From assembly GCA_002049785.1 (NCBI GenBank), contig MUKB01000122.1:1-5942 (forward strand): a stretch of DNA of 5,942 nucleotides, written 5' to 3'. A program made the position numbers and the translations under genes. Origin of the DNA: Caldifarciminota bacterium 4484_100. Its GTDB lineage: Bacteria; Hydrothermota; Tepidihabitantia; SM23-42. The notes under the pieces are model-generated. The model saw only the letters and a list, made by a program, of their open reading frames with translations, was not told the origin of the DNA and made no database searches. Positions 1 through 5,942 of the stretch are shown here, piece after piece (positions within the stretch are counted from its first letter, which is position 1; the number at the start of each line of letters is the position of its first letter).

Positions 1-19
1 GAATGTCACCCTGAACAAC

Positions 20-34
20 GGGGCGGGACGCCCC
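20..34. repeat. GC-rich hairpin, 6-base stem and 3-base loop
   Basis: GGGGCG (20-25), loop GGA, CGCCCC (29-34). On the minus strand it lies about 185 bases past the last gene and is followed by GTTGTTC instead of a clear T run, so it is at best a weak terminator for the minus-strand operon. It may simply be part of the intergenic repeat. Confidence 0.45.
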
Positions 35-37
35 TTA

Positions 38-58
38 GCTGAAAGAAAAAAATTCAGC
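38..58. repeat. AT-loop inverted repeat
   Basis: GCTGAA (38-43) and TTCAGC (53-58) are exact inverted copies around a 9-base A-rich loop. The T/A tract is in the loop, not after the stem, so it is not a standard intrinsic terminator on either strand. It adjoins the GC-rich hairpin at 20-34. Confidence 0.4.
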
Positions 59-99
59 CAGCAGACCGTCCCAATCCGCAATGACTTAAGGTTTTTCAA

Positions 100-135
100 C
101 CAGATAAACCAGAAAAACGAGAGAAACCAGACAAA
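100..135. repeat. four-copy degenerate 9-base tandem repeat
   Basis: On the plus strand, four consecutive 9-mers follow the pattern CCAGANAAA: CCAGATAAA (100-108), CCAGAAAAA (109-117), CGAGAGAAA (118-126) and CCAGACAAA (127-135), then a partial CCAAA. The fifth position of the core varies in every copy and one copy has a G for C. On the minus strand it reads TTTNTCTGG. It lies 84 bases past the stop of the last gene of the minus-strand string. The unit is a multiple of three, but the surrounding frame is open for fewer than 40 codons and lacks a start, so it is treated as non-coding. Confidence 0.75.
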
Positions 136-218
136 CCAAAGATGCTGAGATTTTTGATTACAGGATTTAAAATGACTTTTGGCCGAATTATCTCTTAATG
201 AGTAATGCTGACAAAATT

Positions 219-914
219 TTACTTAAGCCTGGCCACGAGTCTTGCCGTCAGCTGTTCGTATATATAGCTGTTTGACAAAAAGATTAAGGCATCAGCATCT
301 TTTATAAGATTTACAAGCCTTTCGAGGTCGAGATTAATCAGTTTTTTCGGGTATTTTAAATATCGTGTCCGCATCTGAAACAATCTGTTGATATTTTTTC
401 GCCATTGGGGGAAGAATTTATTTAGTGTAAAAGTAGACGATGAAATTTCAATAACCCATCTATTTTCAAATGTGTTTTTTTCTTCCGGGTCAGATATTTT
501 AAGTGGAAATCTGGAAACCTCTTCAAGAAAGGATTTCTTTCCCCAGAATATCTGGGACATTACCCTGTCGATGGATTGCAAATCCTGGTCTGATTCAAAC
601 CATACTAAAAAGGAAAGTTCATCATATAGAATATTAAATTCTGTGCCATCTGGAGAAGCTGGGAACAGAGTTTCATCAATTTGATTGATCGAATAAATTA
701 ATGAAGTTATATCCTTGAAGTATTGTTCGAATAGCGAGAGGTATTTCAATACAAACTTCTTGCATATCCTCAATCGTGCTTGATCAGTTTTAGCCTTCTT
801 ATAATTCTTTTTCATTCCAGTAAAGGCCTTAGCTATATTTTTAGTATATGCGGTTATTGGATAAAAAACCGCAGATTTTTCTATCATCTTCTCCTGCCTT
901 TCAGATTTTTTCAT
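219..914 (-). CDS. unrecognised basic protein co-transcribed with cas6
   Basis: I do not recognise this 231-residue protein. Its N terminus is basic (many Lys/Arg in residues 1-65) and looks helical. The middle is acidic and aromatic (FLVWFESDQDLQ). A second basic stretch, PQWRKNINRLFQMRTRYLKYPKK (169-191), could bind nucleic acid, which is inference from charge only. There is no signal peptide, membrane helix, Cys/His metal cluster, Walker motif or obvious catalytic signature. The start ATG lies two bases after the cas6 stop, so the two are surely on one transcript. The only purine-rich site, GAGG (934-931), is 16 bases away and too far to be good. An in-frame ATG at 887 has AGGAG three bases before it, giving a 222-residue alternative. 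Composition is AT-rich like cas6 (22 G+C in each of two 60-base samples). It could be a CRISPR accessory protein, a diverged Cas subunit or an unrelated passenger. The coding call itself is firm because of the long open frame and the linkage. Confidence 0.75.
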   Translation of the reverse strand: MKKSERQEKMIEKSAVFYPITAYTKNIAKAFTGMKKNYKKAKTDQARLRICKKFVLKYLSLFEQYFKDITSLIYSINQIDETLFPASPDGTEFNILYDELSFLVWFESDQDLQSIDRVMSQIFWGKKSFLEEVSRFPLKISDPEEKNTFENRWVIEISSSTFTLNKFFPQWRKNINRLFQMRTRYLKYPKKLINLDLERLVNLIKDADALIFLSNSYIYEQLTARLVARLK

Positions 915-916
915 TT

Positions 917-1663
917 TTAATTTTTGTATTCCTCAATCATCCCAAAGCCCTGGCTGTTTTTTGAACCGAGACCAGAATCAAAGGCAAGTTCCAGAAGGCC
1001 CTGAGAACCCTTGATTCGATAGATTCCGGACCAGGCTTTGATTATTGTTTTTTTGTAGTAGATAATATGTTCGTTCTTCTTGGATACCCATCTGGGGGTA
1101 ATCGAGAAGACCTGGAGGTTATCTTTTTTGTCCGGATGTAGTGCCAGATATTTTTTTATCAGATTCTGCAAAATGAGTTTAGAAAATTCCGGCTCAAACG
1201 GAGAGTAGTAATAGGTCTTTTTCTTCCTGTCTGGTGTCAACAGGGTGCTATAGACCGTAATTGGAGAGAGGGTGCGTATTTCAATCTCTTTTTCGTACTT
1301 TTTTGTAAAAGGAACCTCAATGCTTGTCACCTCACAGAGGTTATCGCCCAGCTGTATACAACCCTCCCGTGCTAAGGAACCGGCAAAGGATTCTAAAATT
1401 TTTATAATCGGTGAGGCAATCCAGAGGGTGCAGATTTTGGGATATATGATCCAGTCTCTATCAATTCTAAACTTTCCGAGGAGCCGGGAAAAGGTAAAGA
1501 ACCGAAATCGCCTCTTTTCATACTGATAACCCTGGTTGTGAATGAACCGTGCAAGGTGTCGGCTCAAGTTTTTATAGATAAAACCCTGAAGCAGGTAGTT
1601 ATAATGGAGTGGTAGCCTGATACCGTATTTTGATTGTGATATGAAATCTATCTTGATACGCAA
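917..1663 (-). CDS. cas6: CRISPR-associated endoribonuclease Cas6
   Basis: Cas6 cuts long CRISPR transcripts within the repeat to make crRNAs, without a metal ion. This 248-residue protein has the usual size and the family landmarks: a first beta strand RIKIDF, LPLHYNYLLQGFIYKNL (17-33), then FIHNQGYQYEKRRFRFFTFS (40-59), where His42 sits where the catalytic histidine of Cas6 proteins lies. At the end is the glycine-rich loop GLGSKNSQGFGMI (231-243), the most diagnostic Cas6 motif. Tyr23 or Tyr30 and Lys50 could complete the active site, but I cannot place them with confidence. The TTG start has a good ribosome site. The gene lies 45 bases after the aldehyde dehydrogenase stop, with no strong promoter between. 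No csm, cmr, cas3, cas1 or cas2 gene is visible, so the subtype cannot be named. Sampled stretches are more AT-rich than the genes upstream (21-24 G+C per 60 bases against 31-34), which fits a separately acquired module. Confidence 0.9.
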   Translation of the reverse strand: MRIKIDFISQSKYGIRLPLHYNYLLQGFIYKNLSRHLARFIHNQGYQYEKRRFRFFTFSRLLGKFRIDRDWIIYPKICTLWIASPIIKILESFAGSLAREGCIQLGDNLCEVTSIEVPFTKKYEKEIEIRTLSPITVYSTLLTPDRKKKTYYYSPFEPEFSKLILQNLIKKYLALHPDKKDNLQVFSITPRWVSKKNEHIIYYKKTIIKAWSGIYRIKGSQGLLELAFDSGLGSKNSQGFGMIEEYKN

Positions 1664-1668
1664 ACTAA

Positions 1669-1676
1669 CTCCCTTT
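1669..1676 (-). promoter_or_regulatory. ribosome binding site that sets the TTG start of cas6
   Basis: AAAGGGAG (1676-1669) lies five bases upstream of the TTG at 1663-1661. No ATG or GTG gives a complete Cas6 N terminus here, and the residues just after the TTG (RIKIDF) form the expected first strand of a Cas6 fold, so TTG is the chosen start. Confidence 0.6.
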
Positions 1677-1708
1677 CAGTCCGTCCCATTTTTTAATCTA
1701 AAATTCAT

Positions 1709-3118
1709 CTATTCTATCTGGTCAAGAATAATCAGTTTCTCCTCGGTCATCTCCTTTATGGCAAATTTCGGACCTTCCCGACCGATACCGCTTCCCTTTG
1801 TTCCACCATAAGGCATATTGTCCACCCTGAATGTGGGAAACTCATTTATCAGGACGCCTCCCGCCTCAATCCTCCGGGCACATTCCAAACCCTTTGAAAT
1901 ATCCCTGGTAAATACCCCGGCCTGAAGCCCATACTTTGTATTATTCACTTTATCAATCACCTCGTCCAGGGTTTTGAACTTATTCACCACAACGATCGGG
2001 GCAAATGCCTCTTCCTGAATCACGAGCGCATCCTCGGGCGCATCCAGAAGGATTGTGGGAAGGAATATATTTCCATCGCGCCGACCCCCGAGTATCAGTA
2101 TGCCCCCTCTATCAATGGCATCCTCGCAGAATTGCTCAGCCTTTTTTATTGCGGGTTCATCAATCATCGGTCCCATCTCGGTCTCTTCATCTAACTGGTC
2201 TCCATATTTAATCTGATTCACCTCCATCGATAACAACCTTACAAATTCATCAGCAATATCCTCTTCTACATAGACACGCTGGATCGAGATACAGACCTGA
2301 CCTGCGAGTGTATAACCCCCTTTTCTCACTTTCTTGGCGACAAACTCTAAGGGCGCATCACGAAATACTACGACCGCAGAATTTGAACCGAGTTCCATCG
2401 TAACCCTTTTCATACCACAGTTCTCCATAATCGTCCTTCCCACATCCAAGGAGCCGGTAAAGCTAATCTTCTTTATCGCGGGATGCCGAACCAGTGCAAG
2501 ACCGATCCGCGCACCAGAGCCGACCAGCACGGAAATCCCCTGTTTTGGCAGACCCGCATCAATCAAAGCCCGGGCAAGTTTCAATGCTGAGAGCGGGGTC
2601 TTGGTTGCAGGTTTATGAATCACCGCATTGCCTGCAGCAATTGCCGGGCCAATCTTATGGCAGGAGAGGTTCAGGGGAAAGTTGAACGGTGTAATCGCAA
2701 GGACCACACCTAAGGGAACCCTAATATAGAAACCGAGCTTCTTTGAACGACCTCCCAGGTCAAACCGGACCGTCTCTCCATTCAATTCAAGCGCTGCGAT
2801 TGCAGAGAGTTTCATTGTATTTATCGCCCTCACCACCTCTCCCCGGGCTTCGTTTATGGTCTTGCCCGATTCTAAAGCAATGGTCCGGGCAAAATCCTCT
2901 TTCTTCTCGGTCATAATCTCCGCAGTGCGCTCTAAGATGCGTGCCCGCTCTCCTGCCGGCATATCCTTCAAGAACCCAAAACCCTTCTGGGCGGTCGAGA
3001 CCGCCTTCTCGATATCTGCTTCATCACTCAGACCAACCTTCTCAATAACCTTGTCATCATAGGGGTTCTTGACCTCAACGGTCTTCTCTTTTTTTATAAA
3101 CTCACCAGCCAAAAACAT
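1709..3118 (-). CDS. NAD(P)-dependent aldehyde dehydrogenase (lactaldehyde/GapN-like)
   Basis: This is a complete 469-residue member of the aldehyde dehydrogenase superfamily, which oxidises an aldehyde to the acid with NAD(P). The catalytic set is intact: TPFNFP with Asn146, HKP with the cofactor-binding Lys169, FTGS (220-223) of the nucleotide-binding turn, general base Glu242 in MELGSNSAV, nucleophile Cys276 in GQVCISIQRV, and EEAFAP with Glu370 and Phe372. The C-terminal oligomerisation block (PYGGTKGSGIGREGP, 436-450) is also present. The length and the GQVC.S.QRV sequence suit the branch holding archaeal lactaldehyde dehydrogenase and non-phosphorylating glyceraldehyde-3-phosphate dehydrogenase. 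Semialdehyde dehydrogenases are close alternatives, so the substrate is open. The nearby aldolase makes glyceraldehyde 3-phosphate or lactaldehyde attractive, but that is inference. The start ATG has GGAGGAA (3132-3126) seven bases upstream. The gene follows the DUF4321 gene by 23 bases and precedes cas6 by 45. Unlike three neighbours it shows no break. Confidence 0.9.
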   Translation of the reverse strand: MFLAGEFIKKEKTVEVKNPYDDKVIEKVGLSDEADIEKAVSTAQKGFGFLKDMPAGERARILERTAEIMTEKKEDFARTIALESGKTINEARGEVVRAINTMKLSAIAALELNGETVRFDLGGRSKKLGFYIRVPLGVVLAITPFNFPLNLSCHKIGPAIAAGNAVIHKPATKTPLSALKLARALIDAGLPKQGISVLVGSGARIGLALVRHPAIKKISFTGSLDVGRTIMENCGMKRVTMELGSNSAVVVFRDAPLEFVAKKVRKGGYTLAGQVCISIQRVYVEEDIADEFVRLLSMEVNQIKYGDQLDEETEMGPMIDEPAIKKAEQFCEDAIDRGGILILGGRRDGNIFLPTILLDAPEDALVIQEEAFAPIVVVNKFKTLDEVIDKVNNTKYGLQAGVFTRDISKGLECARRIEAGGVLINEFPTFRVDNMPYGGTKGSGIGREGPKFAIKEMTEEKLIILDQIE

Positions 3119-3141
3119 AACCAGATTCCTCCATAAATATT

Positions 3142-3402
3142 TTAAACTTTATGTAATAGATACATTACCAGAAATATAAAGATAATGGTGATTAGTGTAA
3201 TATTGATGCTCAAGCCAATTGAGAATGTGAAAAAACCGAGGTTCACCTTTGCGGTAGAAAAACCGACCTTCAGGGCACTGAAGAGAAGATTTTTAACCGG
3301 ACCCCTGGGAAAGAGTCCAGCCAGAAAAAATGATAATGCGGAGCCGATAATTCCACCCAGGATTACTCCCAAGATTATGGTCTTTAATCTCCTCTTTGCC
3401 AT
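3142..3402 (-). CDS. small membrane protein, DUF4321 family
   Basis: This is an 86-residue protein with a basic N terminus (AKRRLK), a first membrane segment at about residues 8-31 (glycine-rich, GVILGGIIGSALSFFLAGLF) and a second at about 66-83. Between them lies a less hydrophobic stretch with a VNLGFFTFSIGLSINI motif. This two-helix layout and the 'LG..TF..G.SI.IN' pattern match the DUF4321 family of small bacterial inner-membrane proteins, whose function is unknown. It follows amrS: nine bases separate the corrected amrS stop (3412) from this ATG, and they are filled by an exceptional Shine-Dalgarno. The aldehyde dehydrogenase gene starts 23 bases downstream, so all are probably on one transcript. 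The family call rests on remembered pattern, not a search. Small size and two helices suggest a membrane accessory role, which is inference only. Confidence 0.7.
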   Translation of the reverse strand: MAKRRLKTIILGVILGGIIGSALSFFLAGLFPRGPVKNLLFSALKVGFSTAKVNLGFFTFSIGLSINITLITIIFIFLVMYLLHKV

Positions 3403-4217
3403 ATCACCTCCTTATCGAACAATATTAATCTCCTGACCACAATTGGCACAGCGCGTGCCATCCAGTACTTATAATTTGGATAATAACGGGAAAAATGTAG
3501 GGGTATATCCCTGCCCACGGATGCTACATAATCGATCAAGCGGTCGATATCCCTTTTTCGGTCATTGAGTCCGGTAACAAGAAGATTTGTAATCTCAATA
3601 TGACAATTTTTATGGGCGGTCTCAATCGTCCTTTTTACAGTATCGAGGTCACCAAACAGGACATTTTTATAAACATCAGGGTCCATTGTCTTGAGGTCGA
3701 TGTTCATCGCATCAATTAAGGGAAGAAGTTCCAGAAGTGGTTCTTCATTAATCAGCCCATTGGTCACCAGAACATTCTTACCACCCTCATTATGAATCAA
3801 TTTGCCAACATCGATGAGATACTCAAACCACATCAAAGGTTCGGTGTATGTATATGCTACACCCAATGAAGGATGGTCTCGATAAATTTTGAGAAGGAGG
3901 TCCGGAGGCAACTGTTCGGTCTTTGTATCAGTCTGGGAGATTTCCCAGTTCTGGCAGAATGGACAGCGCATATTACAATTGTTGCAGGCAATCGACAATA
4001 TCTGTGTTCCAGGATAAAAATGGTAGAGCGGTTTCTTCTCAATCGGGTCTAATGCAACCGATGTTGTCTCACCATAATTGATTGCCCATAATTTATCAGA
4101 TTCATTCTTTCTTGCCCGGCATACACCCAGTTTCCCGGGTTGAATCTTGCAGAAATGCGGACAGAGCTGACATTCAATATAGCCTTCCCGCTTTTTATAA
4201 TAGCGCGCTTCAACCAT
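3384..4217 (-). CDS. amrS: AmmeMemoRadiSam-type radical SAM enzyme (AmrS-like), C-terminal deletion and frameshift
   Basis: This is a radical SAM protein of the AmrS group, related to pyruvate formate-lyase activating enzymes; the group's in vivo reaction is not established to my knowledge. The N terminus has Cys16-x2-Cys19-x3-Cys23 and Cys33, typical of the group. The 4Fe-4S radical SAM motif is Cys81-x3-Cys85-x2-Cys88 (CNMRCPFCQNW). Further family blocks are AYTYTEPLMWFEY, VTNGLINEEPL, DAMNIDLK and LHFSRYYPNYK, ending at residue 250. Homologues then carry some 40 more residues and a CPNCG-like ending. Here the frame to the stop at 3384 is nonsense. In another frame, however, 3468-3412 reads VLDGTRCANCGQEINIVR and a stop, which is clearly the family's C terminus. 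A deletion of roughly 90-120 bases near 3468 is inferred. Restoring it makes the gene end at 3412 rather than overlap the next gene. The start ATG shares a base with the apbE stop, with GAGGTGA at 4228-4222. The AMMECR1 and Memo partners are not in the window. Confidence 0.85.
   Translation of the reverse strand: MVEARYYKKREGYIECQLCPHFCKIQPGKLGVCRARKNESDKLWAINYGETTSVALDPIEKKPLYHFYPGTQILSIACNNCNMRCPFCQNWEISQTDTKTEQLPPDLLLKIYRDHPSLGVAYTYTEPLMWFEYLIDVGKLIHNEGGKNVLVTNGLINEEPLLELLPLIDAMNIDLKTMDPDVYKNVLFGDLDTVKRTIETAHKNCHIEITNLLVTGLNDRKRDIDRLIDYVASVGRDIPLHFSRYYPNYKYWMARAVPIVVRRLILFDKEVIWQRGD
3403..3413 (-). promoter_or_regulatory. very strong Shine-Dalgarno of the DUF4321 gene
   Basis: AAGGAGGTGAT (3413-3403) matches the complement of the bacterial 16S rRNA 3' tail over 11 bases without a mismatch and lies directly against the ATG at 3402. 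It starts inside the TAA (3414-3412) that ends amrS in its corrected frame. This fixes the start of the DUF4321 gene and supports the view that amrS really ends at 3412. Confidence 0.8.
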
Positions 4218-5066
4218 TACTTCACCTCGAGCCGATGCAGTTTCTGGTCTTTTCTGTCATAGTAATATATTATAGCGTGAATCTTTAAAGAATCAAGGAA
4301 TTTTATTGCCTGTTCCCTTTCCATAATCGAAACTGCAGTTGCCAGGGCATCGGCAAACCCTGCGGACTTTGCAAATATCGTGACCGAGGCAAAATTCCGG
4401 GCAGGATATCCGGTGCCGGGATCGATGATATGGCAGTATCTCTTATTGTCAATCACAAAAAATTTTTCATAATCGCCTGAGGTGGAGACTGCAGAGTCTT
4501 TCAATTCCACGGTCTCAATTATCCCTTTGCCCCGGGGATTCTTTATTCCCACACGCCAGGGACCGCCCCGGGGTGATTCACCGATGCAGAGAATTTCACC
4601 GCCGATATCGATGATTGCAGAACGCACACTCCGCTGCCGGAGAATCATTCCGACACGGTCTGCAGCATAGCCCTGGGCAATGCCGGCAAGGTCGACCTGC
4701 ATCCCTTTTTCAATGATAATAGAATCTTTTTCTATTTTAATTTTACGAAAATCGACCAGGGGTTTGAGCTTCTCTATTTCACAGGAGTCAGGAACCCTTT
4801 TTTTGCCTTCATAAAAACCCCAGGCCTTGACCAGGGGCGCGATTGAGATATCGAATAAGCCGTTGGTAAGGTTTGATACAGAATCGCACAAGGAAAAGAG
4901 ATAGATAATATCACCCGGTGCCTTGATCCGAAGGTTCTGGTTAAGTTCGGTAACCAGACTCTTCTTTGAAAAGTAATTCAAAAGGGAATCGAGTCGGGTC
5001 AACTCCAGGTCAATCACATCGATAATCTCTCTTGCCCGGGTATCATCGATATAATAGAATTTGATA

Positions 5067-5941
<875 letters not shown>

Positions 5942-5942
5942 T

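Larger units (their letters stand above)
5..85. repeat. possible fragment of a dispersed intergenic repeat
   Basis: The stretch begins with GTCACCCTGAAC (5-16) and ends with CGCAATGAC (77-85), so its ends form a short GTCA/TGAC inverted pair. Both ends resemble the borders of short intergenic repeats that are scattered through many bacterial genomes (ends like GTCATTGCG and GTCACCCTGAA). This rests on remembered pattern; only one copy is in the window. It holds two inner hairpins. It contains no gene and its left border may lie at or beyond the window edge. Confidence 0.3.

Noticed and set aside
85..198. Short plus-strand open frame through the 9-base repeat (PDKPEKREKPDKPK)
   Set aside because: Fewer than 40 codons, with no start codon before the repeat and no ribosome site; the look of a Pro-Lys repeat protein comes from the 9-base period.
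1..218. CRISPR array next to cas6
   Set aside because: No repeat of 25-37 bases separated by spacers is present. The only tandem repeat has a 9-base unit with no spacers.
388..684. 98-codon plus-strand open frame
   Set aside because: It lies opposite the unknown gene behind cas6, has no ribosome site and a low-complexity Ser-rich product; it is a shadow frame.
850..872. GCGGTT/AACCGC inverted repeat near the 5' end of the unknown gene
   Set aside because: It lies within coding sequence and is not followed by a T run on the transcribed strand; it is probably incidental.
1272..1526. Plus-strand open frame of 84 codons
   Set aside because: It is antisense to the Cas6 coding sequence, without start signals.
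1678..1690. Similarity between the dehydrogenase-cas6 gap (CAGTCCGTCCCA) and bases 62-73 (CAGACCGTCCCA)
   Set aside because: Eleven of twelve bases match but the similarity does not extend, so a second repeat copy is not supported.
1697..1725. Possible promoter for cas6 (TTGACC at 1725-1720 with TTTAGA 17 bases on)
   Set aside because: The -10 match is only 3 of 6, the -35 lies within the end of the dehydrogenase gene, and AT-rich sequence makes such matches common.
2334..2618. Plus-strand open frame of 94 codons, with smaller ones nearby (2005-2211, 2494-2685, 2856-3062)
   Set aside because: All are antisense to the fully conserved aldehyde dehydrogenase and have no independent signals.
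3857..4042. Minus-strand open frame of 61 codons inside amrS
   Set aside because: It overlaps the conserved radical SAM core in another frame; the amrS reading carries the motifs.

Overview
All recognisable genes lie on the minus strand and read from right to left. The window looks like a piece of an anaerobic, possibly thermophilic, uncultured bacterium; the WOR-3 or Hydrothermae type is my impression from gene content and style, at low confidence. Supporting signs are tight gene packing, strong bacterial Shine-Dalgarno sites (one matches the 16S tail over 11 bases), a sigma70-like promoter, a class II aldolase, an AmmeMemoRadiSam radical SAM enzyme, a DUF4321 membrane protein and a Cas6. 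No phylogenetic marker is present.

Right part (5942 to about 3140): a promoter (5892-5919) drives a class II fructose-bisphosphate aldolase gene (5869 to 5067). It is followed by an ApbE-type FAD:protein FMN transferase (to 4217), an AmrS-like radical SAM enzyme (4217 to 3384) and a small DUF4321 membrane protein (3402 to 3142). Three breaks interrupt this stretch. The aldolase has lost an internal segment with a frameshift. The aldolase tail and the ApbE start, including most of a lipoprotein signal peptide, are missing at one fused junction. AmrS has lost a C-terminal segment with a frameshift, although its last Cys-x2-Cys motif is still readable in another frame. Each junction looks like a short deletion, estimated at roughly 80-150 bases from family alignments remembered, not computed. 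They may be assembly errors or real gene decay.

Middle (3118 to 1709): an intact 469-residue aldehyde dehydrogenase of the lactaldehyde/GapN-like group, 23 bases after the DUF4321 gene and with a good ribosome binding site.

Left part (1663 to 219): cas6, starting at TTG, and two bases after its stop an unrecognised 231-residue basic protein. Both are more AT-rich than the genes to their right. No other cas gene and no CRISPR array is in the window. The unknown partner of cas6 is the best candidate for something new.

Bases 1-218 carry no gene. They hold two small inverted repeats inside what may be a fragment of a dispersed GTCA-ended intergenic repeat, then four copies of a degenerate 9-base tandem repeat.
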